From Algoriphagus aestuarii (GTDB taxonomy: Bacteria > Bacteroidota > Bacteroidia > Cytophagales > Cyclobacteriaceae), in the NCBI GenBank assembly GCA_017051695.1, contig JAFIDK010000002.1:496001-560000 (forward strand): a DNA stretch of 64,000 nt, given 5' to 3'. This document shows positions 8,828 to 17,132 of this stretch, one piece after another. How positions within the stretch are numbered: position 1 is the first letter of the stretch; each line of letters starts with the position of its first letter. A program made the translations under genes and the position numbers. The notes beneath the pieces are model-generated. The model saw only the letters and a program-made list of their open reading frames with translations. It was not told where the DNA came from and did no database searches.

Positions 8828-10129
8828 ATGAAAAGAATGACTAAAGCCTTTTTCGCCTTCCTAATGGCCTTTTTGCCAATGTTGGCAATGGCTCAAATTG
8901 ACGGGGAATTCGTAAAACCCCGCACAGGAAAGTTTTTACTTCAAAATGCCACGGTGGTAACCATTACCAAAGGCACCTTAAACAATGCGTCTGTTTTAAT
9001 TGAAAACGGTAAAATCCTACAGGTGGGAAGCAATATTTCCGCTGATGGTGCTGAAGTTTTTGATTGCTCAGGGATGTTTATTTACCCTGGGATGATCGAT
9101 AGCGGAACACGTCTTGGTTTGGTGGAAGTAAGTTCTGTACCAGAAACCAATGATTATTCAGAAGTCGGAAATGTTTCTCCTAACATGCAGGCATTAACTG
9201 CGGTGAATCCTAATTCCGAGGCAATTCCTGTTACCAGAGTTTCAGGAGTGACTACCACTTTGACGGTGCCTTCAGGTGGATTGTTCCCTGGAACAGCTGC
9301 ATTGATCAATTTGGTGGGATATACTCCTGATCAAATGTATGCAGGTTTCAAAGCAGTGGTAATGAACTTCCCTTCTTCTGCGAGAAGAGGTAGATTTGAC
9401 AGAAGATCAGACGATGATATCAAAAAGGATAATGAGAAAGCTTTAAAAGAAGCCAATGAACTTTGGGACAAAGCTGTTTCTTACAATTCTTTAAAAAGTG
9501 CAGGTGCCACACTTGAGTACTATCCTGAAATGGATCAGTTGGCAAAAGTGATTTCTGGCGAACTGCCAATGATGATCGAAGTAAATGCAGCCGGAGATAT
9601 CCAGAATGCTTTGAAATGGATTGAAGGAAAAGATGCCAAATTCATTTTCTCCGGAGTAGCAGAAGGATGGAGAGTAGCAGACGAAATCGCAAAGGCAGGG
9701 ATTCCAGTATTGGCAGGTCCAGTACAGGAACTTCCGACCAGAGATTCCGACCGTTACGATGCGGCTTATTCTAATCCAGGTAAAATGGCTAAAGCCGGTG
9801 TTAAAGTGGCAATCAGAACCAATGAAGAGGAAAATGTCAGAAACCTTCCTTTCCATGCGGCATATGCTGCTGCATATGGTATGGGCAAAGAAGAAGCTTG
9901 GAAAGCTGTGACTATCAATCCGGCTGAAATCTTTGGTTTGGCTGATAGCTACGGATCTATCGAAGCAGGAAAAGTGGCGAATTTGATCGTTTCTACAGAC
10001 GATCCTTTTGAGACGAAAGCCCAGATCATGCACGTGTTTATCAATGGATTTAGAATTCCATTGTCCAACAGACATATCAGATTGTATCAGGAGTTTTTGG
10101 ACCGCTCACCTGGTTTGAAAGCAAACTAA
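8828..10129 (+). CDS. Exported amidohydrolase-like protein lacking the HxH motif
   Basis: 433 residues with a signal peptide (about 1-22, ending AMA-QI). The fold is that of its two upstream neighbours (N-terminal LLQNATVVTITKGT, C-terminal AGKVANLIVSTDDPF), but the metal-site strand reads GMIDSGTRLG, so both HxH histidines are replaced (Gly and Arg), and the later histidine positions are also not conserved. It is therefore probably not a metal hydrolase of the usual kind. It closes the three-gene operon; a strong intrinsic terminator follows at 10148-10200. It could be a regulatory or structural subunit, or bind substrate without cleaving it; both are inference. Confidence 0.85.
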   Translation: MKRMTKAFFAFLMAFLPMLAMAQIDGEFVKPRTGKFLLQNATVVTITKGTLNNASVLIENGKILQVGSNISADGAEVFDCSGMFIYPGMIDSGTRLGLVEVSSVPETNDYSEVGNVSPNMQALTAVNPNSEAIPVTRVSGVTTTLTVPSGGLFPGTAALINLVGYTPDQMYAGFKAVVMNFPSSARRGRFDRRSDDDIKKDNEKALKEANELWDKAVSYNSLKSAGATLEYYPEMDQLAKVISGELPMMIEVNAAGDIQNALKWIEGKDAKFIFSGVAEGWRVADEIAKAGIPVLAGPVQELPTRDSDRYDAAYSNPGKMAKAGVKVAIRTNEEENVRNLPFHAAYAAAYGMGKEEAWKAVTINPAEIFGLADSYGSIEAGKVANLIVSTDDPFETKAQIMHVFINGFRIPLSNRHIRLYQEFLDRSPGLKAN

Positions 10130-10147
10130 TACCTTTCAAGAATCCAA

Positions 10148-10200
10148 TAAACCACAAGTTTCTCCAACTATCAGGTTGGGGTTTCTTGTGGTTTTTTTTT
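10148..10200 (+). terminator. Intrinsic terminator of the amidohydrolase operon
   Basis: An inverted repeat (AAACCACAAG ... CTTGTGGTTT, with an inner CCAAC/GTTGG pair) is followed by a run of nine T. It lies 18 nt after the third amidohydrolase stop. It also covers an in-frame GTG at 10186, so the next gene should start at the ATG at 10216 instead. Confidence 0.85.
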
Positions 10201-10215
10201 GATTTATATTCCCGC

Positions 10216-11379
10216 ATGAAGAGAAGATATTCTGTATTTATCCTTTTACTTGCATTTGCTTTTTCCTGTCAGGAAAAGCCGAATGAAGAAGTAAGCCAAT
10301 GGATAGAAAATTACCGGGCTGAAATCGCGCCTGACAAACGAGTGGCTTTATGGAACCTCGAGTTTGAAAATGATTCCCTAAAAGGTGAAACCGATCAAAT
10401 TGAGGGTTTGGCCAATTTATTGGCCCAGCTGAATAAAGAAGGTATCAGTTATGTCAATGCAGTCAAACAATTGCCCGATGCGGCACTAGGTGAAAAAACC
10501 AAAGCTTTGGTCACCATTTCTGTGGCAAATATCCGAAGCAATCCAAAACACTCGGCGGAATTGGCAACTCAAGCCTTAATGGGCACTCCGTTGAATGTCC
10601 TAAAAGAAGACGGAGGTTGGTTTTTGGTTCAGACTCCCGATGGATATATTTCCTGGGTAGATCGTGCCGGGATAGAACTGTTGACACCTGAGGAATTGGA
10701 AACTTGGCATAGCAAGCAAAAAATCGTCTTTACGGAACTGAATGGACATGTTTGGTCTACTCTAGAGCAAAATGAAATGGTTTCAGATGTGGTGGCAGGT
10801 GATATTATGAATCTCGAAAAGATCGATGGAGAGTTTGTACACGTCAGCTTACCGGATAGTAGAAAAGGATTTATTCCTGCAGAAAGCAGCATGTCTTTGG
10901 AAGATTGGTTGGCAAGCAGAAGTACCAGTCCAGAGAAATTGATTTCCACGGCCAAGCAAATGCTGGGAGTACCTTACTTGTGGGGCGGCACTTCCATTAA
11001 AGGCGTAGATTGCAGTGGATTCACCAAAACAATTTATTACCTCAATGGACAAGTTATTCCAAGAGATGCTTCCCAGCAAGTGAATGAAGGTGAGGAAGTT
11101 GATATTGATAAAAACTGGGAAAACCTGGAGGTAGGTGATCTTCTGTTCTTTGGCGAGAAAGCTACAGAAGATAAAAAAGAGCGGGTAGTACATGTAGGTA
11201 TGTGGATCGGCAACAATGAGTTTATCCATTCCAGAGGAAGAGTAAGAATATCAAGTTTTGACCCGAATAGCCCTAATTTCGATGAGTACGAACTCAATCG
11301 ATATTTAAGAACCAAACGAATCATCAACCACCCATCAGACGGGGTAATATCCGTCTCTGAACTTTTAACCAATGAGTAG
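10216..11379 (+). CDS. NlpC/P60 (C40) peptidase lipoprotein with SH3b domains
   Basis: 387 residues from the ATG at 10216. The lipoprotein signal MKRRYSVFILLLAFAFSC has a lipobox cysteine at residue 18. Two bacterial SH3-like segments (about 95-155 and 165-225) precede a C-terminal NlpC/P60 domain with the catalytic cysteine C266 in VDCSGF, the histidine H326 in VVHVGMW, and a downstream polar residue in EFIHSRG. Such enzymes cleave D-gamma-glutamyl-diaminopimelate or related bonds in peptidoglycan peptides. The stop overlaps the M28 peptidase start by 8 nt, so these two exported peptidases are co-expressed. Lipid anchoring suggests action at the inner face of the outer membrane. Confidence 0.92.
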   Translation: MKRRYSVFILLLAFAFSCQEKPNEEVSQWIENYRAEIAPDKRVALWNLEFENDSLKGETDQIEGLANLLAQLNKEGISYVNAVKQLPDAALGEKTKALVTISVANIRSNPKHSAELATQALMGTPLNVLKEDGGWFLVQTPDGYISWVDRAGIELLTPEELETWHSKQKIVFTELNGHVWSTLEQNEMVSDVVAGDIMNLEKIDGEFVHVSLPDSRKGFIPAESSMSLEDWLASRSTSPEKLISTAKQMLGVPYLWGGTSIKGVDCSGFTKTIYYLNGQVIPRDASQQVNEGEEVDIDKNWENLEVGDLLFFGEKATEDKKERVVHVGMWIGNNEFIHSRGRVRISSFDPNSPNFDEYELNRYLRTKRIINHPSDGVISVSELLTNE

Positions 11380-13477
11380 AAAAAAATTCAATGCCAAAAA
11401 ATCCCTGATCTTAGGGACTTTGGCACTAGCCCTATCGGCTCAGGCCCAAGATGGTTTTTTCAAAAGCCATCAGGAAAAACAAAAAGCCATCGAAAAAGAA
11501 TTCCTTGATGCGGTAGACTTTGGCAGTTTCAAAGTGCATTTGAAGGAAATCACTAAAAATCCACACATTGCTGGTACGCCAGAAAATGAGTTGGTGCAGC
11601 AATACATGAAGAAGGTCATGTCTGATGCCGGTATGGACGTGAAATTGTATCCATATGATGTATATCTCCCAAATCATCCGGGAGAATCTCATTTGGAGAT
11701 TGTTTCTCCTGTTCAGATGACACTTTCTCAGCAAGAAGCGATTCTGGATGAGGATCCCTTCTCTGCAGATGATCGCTTGTATTTAGGATTCAATGCATTT
11801 TCAGGTTCAGGAGATGTGACAGCTGAAGTGGTTTATGTAAATTATGGCACGCGAGAGGATTTTGCGAAGCTAAAAGAAATGGGAGTTGACCTGACTGGAA
11901 AAGTTGCGATAGCTCGGTATGGAGGTAATTTCCGAGGCTACAAAGCAAAGTATGCAGAAGCAGCTGGAGCGATTGGTCTGGTGGTTTACACAGATCCTAA
12001 AGACAATGGATTTGTCAGAGGTGGTGTCTATCCAGACGGACCTTATTACAATGAAACCACTATTCAACGTGGCTCCATGTTGACCTTGGATTGGACAGGG
12101 GATCCATTGACTCCAAATGAACCTGCTTTGCCTTTGGACGGAGATAAAAAAGTAAAAAGACTGGATCCAAAAGATGTGGCTTTTCATACTATTCCGGTGA
12201 CTCCAATCGGGTATGGTGCTGCAAAAGAAATCCTTTCCAGAATGAAAGGCCAAGCGGTACCTGAAGCATGGCAAGGAGGTTTGGAATTTGACTATAAAAT
12301 CGAAGGTGGAGAAGAATTAAAAGTTCGTGTCATGGTTGATCAACCAGTTGATTTTATCCGAGCAAATAATGTGGTGGGTACTTTCAAAGGTTCTAAATAT
12401 CCTGACGAATGGATTATTCTTGGAGCTCACTTTGATGCCTGGAGTTTTGGTGCTACAGATCCAAATTCAGGAACAGCCATGTTGTTGACTTTGTCTGAAG
12501 CCCTAGGGAAATTGGTGAAGGAAGGCAAAGCTCCAGAAAGATCCATTATGATCGGTCACTGGGATGCAGAAGAGCAAGGAGTCATCGGTTCTACCGAATG
12601 GGTAGAAGATATGAGAGATGAGCTCAAAGCAAACGCAGTGGCATATATGAACTTTGATGGTGGTGCAAATGGTAGGAACTTCGGTGCATCTGCAGCTCCG
12701 ACTTTGAAGAAAATCATCATGGAAGCTGCAAAAGATGTGAGCTTTCCGGATTCCTCAAAAACAGTCTACCAAGTTTGGGCCGGTAAAAATAAAGAACCTA
12801 GAATGGGAAATCTAGGTGGTGGATCCGACCATATTGCTTTTTACATGCACGTTGGGGTTCCAAGTTTAGGTGGTGGCACAGGAGGTTTGACCCCCTATCA
12901 CTCCAACTATGATAATTTTCACTACTACAGCAAGTTTGTAGACCCAAGCTTTAAAATGGGAGGCATGGTTGCTCAGGTATTTGGTTTGGTGGCATTGCGA
13001 TTGGCAAATGGAGATGTGATTCCTTACGATGTTCCTCGCTATGCTCAGGACTTAAAAGGACACTTCGAAAATGCAGTAAAAAGTGTAAAAACCATAGCTC
13101 CTGATTTCAAGAAATTTGATCAGGCAGAAAGTGCTTTGGCAAAATTGGAGGCAAGTTCGAAAGCTTACCAAAAAGCTTTAGATGCTGCGATGAAAGCTGG
13201 AACAATTTCTGAAAAGACATTGGAGAAAATCAACGAAGAATTGATTAGCCTCGAGAAAAGCTGGATCGATCCGAAAGGAATGTACTACGGAGAATGGTAC
13301 AAGTCTTTGTATGTATGTAATGATCCTTTCTCTGGATATGCTTCCTGGATCCTTCCTGGTATTCAATACGAAGTTGCAATCGATCGTACCGAAAAACTGG
13401 AAGAATGGGATACACGCTATGCGAAAGCAATTTCTTCTTTAGCTGAGAAAATCGATAAGATTACAAAAGCGCTGTAA
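11372..13477 (+). CDS. Exported M28 metallopeptidase, glutamate carboxypeptidase II type
   Basis: 701 residues with a signal peptide (ending ALSAQA-QD). The order of domains is that of PSMA/transferrin-receptor-like carboxypeptidases: an apical PA domain (GKVAIARYGGNFRGYKA, about 165-220), the M28 catalytic core with zinc ligands in LGAHFDAW, GATDPNSG, DAEEQG (the second Glu pair includes the general base), NFDGG and YHSNYDNF, and a C-terminal helical dimerisation-like domain (about 570-700). It probably removes C-terminal acidic residues from peptides in the periplasm. The gene overlaps the C40 peptidase by 8 nt and is followed by a strong terminator. All key residues appear intact. Confidence 0.92.
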   Translation: MSRKKFNAKKSLILGTLALALSAQAQDGFFKSHQEKQKAIEKEFLDAVDFGSFKVHLKEITKNPHIAGTPENELVQQYMKKVMSDAGMDVKLYPYDVYLPNHPGESHLEIVSPVQMTLSQQEAILDEDPFSADDRLYLGFNAFSGSGDVTAEVVYVNYGTREDFAKLKEMGVDLTGKVAIARYGGNFRGYKAKYAEAAGAIGLVVYTDPKDNGFVRGGVYPDGPYYNETTIQRGSMLTLDWTGDPLTPNEPALPLDGDKKVKRLDPKDVAFHTIPVTPIGYGAAKEILSRMKGQAVPEAWQGGLEFDYKIEGGEELKVRVMVDQPVDFIRANNVVGTFKGSKYPDEWIILGAHFDAWSFGATDPNSGTAMLLTLSEALGKLVKEGKAPERSIMIGHWDAEEQGVIGSTEWVEDMRDELKANAVAYMNFDGGANGRNFGASAAPTLKKIIMEAAKDVSFPDSSKTVYQVWAGKNKEPRMGNLGGGSDHIAFYMHVGVPSLGGGTGGLTPYHSNYDNFHYYSKFVDPSFKMGGMVAQVFGLVALRLANGDVIPYDVPRYAQDLKGHFENAVKSVKTIAPDFKKFDQAESALAKLEASSKAYQKALDAAMKAGTISEKTLEKINEELISLEKSWIDPKGMYYGEWYKSLYVCNDPFSGYASWILPGIQYEVAIDRTEKLEEWDTRYAKAISSLAEKIDKITKAL

Positions 13478-13494
13478 GAACTATTTTCAATAAG

Positions 13495-13529
13495 AAAGCC
13501 CTGAATTATATCTTAATTCAGGGCTTTTT
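13495..13529 (+). terminator. Intrinsic terminator after the M28 peptidase
   Basis: A perfect 14-bp stem (AAAGCCCTGAATTA with TAATTCAGGGCTTT) and a 5-nt loop are followed by T residues, 18 nt after the stop codon. The A-rich left arm means it could also work for minus-strand transcripts. Confidence 0.9.
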
Positions 13530-13561
13530 GTATTAAAGTAAATTTTAGAAATACAGTTAGG

Positions 13562-13654
13562 CTGAAATACGCCTTCGGCGAAATACACTTCGTGAAATAG
13601 GCTTCGCGAAATACAACTTCCTCCGATCGCTGAGATAGGCCTTCGGCGAGAAAT
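13562..13654. repeat. Degenerate tandem repeat of small TTCG hairpins
   Basis: About six units of roughly 15 bases share GAAATA followed by a short hairpin centred on TTCG: GCCTTCGGC, CACTTCGTG, GGCTTCGCG and again GCCTTCGGC. The arms change in a paired way between units. It lies between two convergent genes and contains no open frame of note. Confidence 0.6.
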
Positions 13655-13661
13655 AATCACA

Positions 13662-13687
13662 ATGTCAGTTCGAGCAGAGTCGAGAAC
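13662..13687. repeat. Short dispersed repeat of Bacteroidota intergenic type
   Basis: The sequence begins ATGTCAGTTCGAGC and ends GAGTCGAGAAC. Elements of this form recur in intergenic spaces of many Bacteroidota genomes (from memory). The inner TTCGAGCAGAGTCGAGAA is a near palindrome. Only one copy is seen in this window. Confidence 0.45.
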
Positions 13688-13690
13688 AGA

Positions 13691-15259
13691 TCAATAAATT
13701 CCTAAAGCAGCTCCAGCATCTAGATTTCCCCAACCGTATTGTGAATTTCTGTTAGGATACAAATCAGCTGTTTCTTTTAGTTGATTTAGGATCTGATCAC
13801 GTGACCAACTCGGGTTTTTTGACCATAACAATGCTGCAATTCCTGAAGCAGTCGCAGTGGCAACTGAGGAGCCTCCAACCGTAGAGGGATCATTTCCTGA
13901 GTTTGCCAGAGCTAAGGGTTTGTTTTCAGAACCGGCTCTTTCCATAATGACTGTAAAATCTACTTTCGATCCAGAATGACAGGTGTTGCATCCCTGATAT
14001 GTTGCGCTTTCTTTGATGCCTGTCACTGCCACAGTTTCTGCCATGGTAGCCGGGAAAATTACACCATACCAATTGGTAAACGAAGTAGAAGTTCCTGCAG
14101 CAGCGAAAATCAATTTGCCTCGGTTATAAGCAAACCTCACAGCATCGGCAACTTTGGAATTAGAAAACACATCCCCAATAGACATGCTGATAATTTTCAC
14201 ATCGGATCTTTTTCCCAATAAAACCAATGCTTCTGCTACTCCATCTTTTTCATTTCCTGAATTGACTATGACATCACTGGTACCACGAACCGAGATTAAA
14301 TTAGAGTTGTAGGCTACTCCAAGCATATTCCCTAAGTCATTTCTTGGAGATGCAATCACACCAGCCATAGAAGTACCATGTCCACATTGATCATTTGGTC
14401 CATCATATTTCTTCCACCACCAATAGCCTGTTTGATAGGTTCCAAATTTCTCAATAGTTCTACTAGTTGACGCACCGCTCTGGAAACCGCTGCCTAATAA
14501 AGTCTGACTTGGAGAAACTCCGGTGTCAATCAATCCTACCGTGATATTGTCCCCGCTGCTTTGCGACCAAGCCTGAGTTATTCCCATTGCTGGGTAATTC
14601 CAGGAAGCTTTCGCATTTGGGGAAATATTAACGTAGTCTGATACTGGCAAATTCCCAACTGGATCATTAGAGCAGCCGGAATCTGAAAAATACCTAGCTT
14701 CCTGACCTTGGTTCAAAAGACTGTAATCAAACTCATAACTCAGTGGTTCAAAATACCTTACCTCATCCATTTTTCGAAGATTTTGTAATACTTCCAAACT
14801 GGTTATTTTAATCTCCAAATATGGCAGATCCTTATGGATCAATGCATTATCATTTCCTATTCTGAGTTGTGGAGAACCAGTAATTGAGATAGTTTCATCA
14901 ATCATCCTGAGGATTTTTTGAGCAGATTCTTGCCATTCAGGACTTTGCACAGATTCAATTCCTATTCTGACATTGGGACTTGAAAGTTCCGAAGGACTGT
15001 AGCCAATAGTCAAAACGGAATCACTTTGCACCAATGCACTCCAGATTAGGTGATCGCTTTGTTCCATCCACAGAAAATCACCGGTATCATAAAGTGACTG
15101 GAGTATGATCTGGTCAATTTCTGGGCTTGAAATTAGATTTGCTCGCTCTTCCTCAGTTAAATCCTGAGTTACCGTTGGCGTGAATTCTTCCTGCTCACAG
15201 GAGAAAGAAAAAAGGGCTAAAAAAAGTAGCCCCAGCGTAATTTTGTTTGTCTTGATCAT
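13691..15259 (-). CDS. Subtilisin-like serine protease (S8) lipoprotein
   Basis: 522 residues. The signal MIKTNKITLGLLFLALFSFSC gives a lipobox cysteine. After a pro-region (about 25-220) the S8 domain carries the triad: D245 in GLIDTG, H294 in CGHGTSMAG and S465 in GGSSVATATASG. The position normally held by the oxyanion-hole asparagine (AAGN in most subtilases) reads AAAGTS, with T390. A cysteine-rich patch (CNTCHSG) lies between His and Ser and could bind metal or form disulfides. The gene is single and faces the M28 gene. It should be a surface or periplasmic protease; whether the Asn change weakens it is not known. Confidence 0.9.
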   Translation of the reverse strand: MIKTNKITLGLLFLALFSFSCEQEEFTPTVTQDLTEEERANLISSPEIDQIILQSLYDTGDFLWMEQSDHLIWSALVQSDSVLTIGYSPSELSSPNVRIGIESVQSPEWQESAQKILRMIDETISITGSPQLRIGNDNALIHKDLPYLEIKITSLEVLQNLRKMDEVRYFEPLSYEFDYSLLNQGQEARYFSDSGCSNDPVGNLPVSDYVNISPNAKASWNYPAMGITQAWSQSSGDNITVGLIDTGVSPSQTLLGSGFQSGASTSRTIEKFGTYQTGYWWWKKYDGPNDQCGHGTSMAGVIASPRNDLGNMLGVAYNSNLISVRGTSDVIVNSGNEKDGVAEALVLLGKRSDVKIISMSIGDVFSNSKVADAVRFAYNRGKLIFAAAGTSTSFTNWYGVIFPATMAETVAVTGIKESATYQGCNTCHSGSKVDFTVIMERAGSENKPLALANSGNDPSTVGGSSVATATASGIAALLWSKNPSWSRDQILNQLKETADLYPNRNSQYGWGNLDAGAALGIY

Positions 15260-15355
15260 CTGAAAAAAGTTTATGTTTACTGATAACCAATAAGTTAAAA
15301 AATTGGATTTAATAAATCCATAGAAATGCCGATAAATTAGCCAAACCGCATTCGC

Positions 15356-16267
15356 TTAAAAAGATCCCCTTTCCAACTGCTCTTCTAAATAGGCCTTGAG
15401 TTCCTCTCCTTCTTCTACTTTGATTTCACCCGGCAGTCCTAGTATAAATCTTGCCAATCCTGGCAACTGAGGCACTTCCCCATAAAAATAAAACTGGTTC
15501 CGGTTTTTGATTTCCATAAATGGTCTGGCATTGGGATGCTCTTCCATCATCAGTTGGTAGGCCTTTTTTGTAAGCTTTAATTTTACTTTGAATTTATTTT
15601 TCCCTGTAAATCCAAAAAGCTGGGTTCCCGGAAGCTGATGCTTGTTTTCAAACTTCCAAGGCAAAGTAGAAACCACAACCTCTCCTATCCGCTCGATCTT
15701 AAACACCTTCATGGTTTTACTCTCCGGTTCAAAGGCATGGATGCTCTCATAATTAGTAGAAAAAGCCACTGGCTCTACCAACCTATCACTAGTTGTATCA
15801 CTGCTTAAAGAATAATATTCCTTCAGCCAAACTTGCTTTTTACTTTGCATCCCTTTGCCAAGTTCATCCACAAACCTGCTGAGATTGGCTTTGAAAAGCT
15901 GTTCAGATCCTTTTTTCACTTCAGATCTTACTTGTAGCTTTTGCAAAATGGAATCGTGAAGTAGGTTCCCTTTTCCTTGACTTTCTATCAGGGATCGCAA
16001 CCATTGGCTCTCCTCCTGGGAAAAAGTCCCATAGTTCAAAGTTTGATCCACACCTGGTCTCTGCTGGATTTTATACTTGCTAAATTCCTTCACTACCTCA
16101 AAGCCCAAAGCTTCCAAAAGTTTGAAATAGCGGTAAATCGTACGTTCATCTGTTTCCAATAATTCCGCCAGACGGTGAACAGGCTTACCTATCGTACCCT
16201 GGAGGAGGTTAATCAGTTTAAATACCCGTAAAATCTTTTGTTGTTCTATTTTACCTGCTTGAGCCAT
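15356..16267 (-). CDS. HTH-WYL domain transcriptional regulator
   Basis: 303 residues. The N-terminus has a winged helix-turn-helix of the HTH_11 type (LAELLETDERTIYRYFKLLEALGF, about 32-56). The rest is a WYL-type sensor region (about 140-225, VEPVAFSTNYESIHAFEPES) with a C-terminal extension (WCX-like). Such proteins bind DNA and sense a ligand, often a nucleic acid or nucleotide. An inverted repeat TTGAC-N7-GTCAA lies 55 nt ahead of the start and could be its own operator. No obvious target gene is adjacent. It resembles the second WYL regulator in this window (31510-32199) in architecture, not closely in sequence. Confidence 0.88.
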   Translation of the reverse strand: MAQAGKIEQQKILRVFKLINLLQGTIGKPVHRLAELLETDERTIYRYFKLLEALGFEVVKEFSKYKIQQRPGVDQTLNYGTFSQEESQWLRSLIESQGKGNLLHDSILQKLQVRSEVKKGSEQLFKANLSRFVDELGKGMQSKKQVWLKEYYSLSSDTTSDRLVEPVAFSTNYESIHAFEPESKTMKVFKIERIGEVVVSTLPWKFENKHQLPGTQLFGFTGKNKFKVKLKLTKKAYQLMMEEHPNARPFMEIKNRNQFYFYGEVPQLPGLARFILGLPGEIKVEEGEELKAYLEEQLERGSF

Positions 16268-16321
16268 TTCTTCAAAAATTAGAGTTTAAAGCTATGCAAT
16301 GAAAAAGAGACTGAAAAGTTT

Positions 16322-16338
16322 TTGACGGTTATTGTCAA
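16322..16338. promoter_or_regulatory. Inverted repeat TTGAC-N7-GTCAA, possible WYL operator
   Basis: A perfect 5-bp inverted repeat with a 7-nt spacer sits upstream of the WYL regulator gene at 15356-16267. A similar TGACA-N6-TGTCA element occurs beside the other WYL gene, which supports an operator role. No other gene starts near it on this side apart from the transposase at 16645. Confidence 0.4.
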
Positions 16339-16358
16339 TAGAATATATACATAGTTTC

Positions 16359-16583
16359 GTTCCTACGGAACTTTCAATGACTACCTATTCATGATTTACC
16401 AAGCTATCTTGCCTCTGGCACTTTGTTCAGAAGACAATTATCCCGATCTATTGGATTTCTGAATCGAAATGTGACAGTTTTTTAGGTAAACAAAATTGGC
16501 AATTATTGGTCCTATCCAATCCCGTAGGGATGAAAGCTTGGTAATTGTAATGATTAACAATAGCTGCAAAGTCCCAGCGGGAC
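16359..16583. repeat. REP-like palindromes upstream of the first RAYT gene
   Basis: Three short palindromes of the same plan, each with a 3-nt centre: GTTCCTACGGAAC (16359-16371), TCCCGTAGGGA (16520-16530) and GTCCCAGCGGGAC (16571-16583). They differ in base sequence but keep a TCCnnnGGA-like core. They lie within 300 nt of a Y1 transposase of the REP-associated type, which is expected to act on such hairpins. The rest of the 16268-16644 spacer shows no gene. Confidence 0.6.
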
Positions 16584-16644
16584 GGTACTTGAAGTTTTAT
16601 TTTTCCTACTAATCATTTAAATTAAACTTCATTGATTTTTTCTT

Positions 16645-17106
16645 ATGGCAAATACCTACACTCAAATTCATATCCAGTTTGTTTTTGTAACGATGTATAG
16701 AATGGCATTTATTTCGGAAAACTGGGAAATAAGACTTTTTGAATATATCACTTCTATCATACAAAATAATAAGCATAAGGTACTGGCGATAAATGGGACA
16801 AAAGACCATATCCACGTTTTAATAGGTTTGAGACCTGATCAGTCGATTAGTGAACTTGCTCAAATGGTAAAAGCATCATCCTCGAAATGGATAAATGAAG
16901 AAAAATTAACTAAAATCAAATTCTATTGGCAAGAAGGATTCGGAGCCTTTTCTTATACAAAATCAGATATAGAAAAAGTTGTGAAGTACATTGTAAACCA
17001 GAAAGAGCATCATAAAAAGAATTCATTTCTTGAAGAATACAAAAATGTTCTCCAAAAGCTTGAAATAGATTTCGATCCAAAATATATTTTTCATGAACCA
17101 GAGTAA
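16645..17106 (+). CDS. REP-associated / IS200-type Y1 transposase (first copy)
   Basis: 153 residues, the usual size of TnpA_IS200-like proteins. The HUH motif is DHIHVLIG and the catalytic tyrosine should be that of KYIVNQKEHH; the intervening WQEGFGAFSY also fits the family. It is a single-strand DNA nickase/transposase that acts on hairpins. No IS ends or target repeats are seen downstream; the next gene begins 26 nt after it. Three REP-like palindromes lie upstream, so I read it as a domesticated RAYT. The N-terminus (YTQIHIQFVFVTMYR) differs from the copy at 24635, so the two belong to different subfamilies. Confidence 0.85.
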   Translation: MANTYTQIHIQFVFVTMYRMAFISENWEIRLFEYITSIIQNNKHKVLAINGTKDHIHVLIGLRPDQSISELAQMVKASSSKWINEEKLTKIKFYWQEGFGAFSYTKSDIEKVVKYIVNQKEHHKKNSFLEEYKNVLQKLEIDFDPKYIFHEPE

Positions 17107-17132
17107 AAATTAATCCTATTTTTACCTCTTCC

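Noticed and set aside
9491-10075. 194-codon frame on the minus strand inside the third amidohydrolase gene
   Set aside because: Shadow frame of a well-supported gene, with low-complexity Cys/His/Phe-rich translation.
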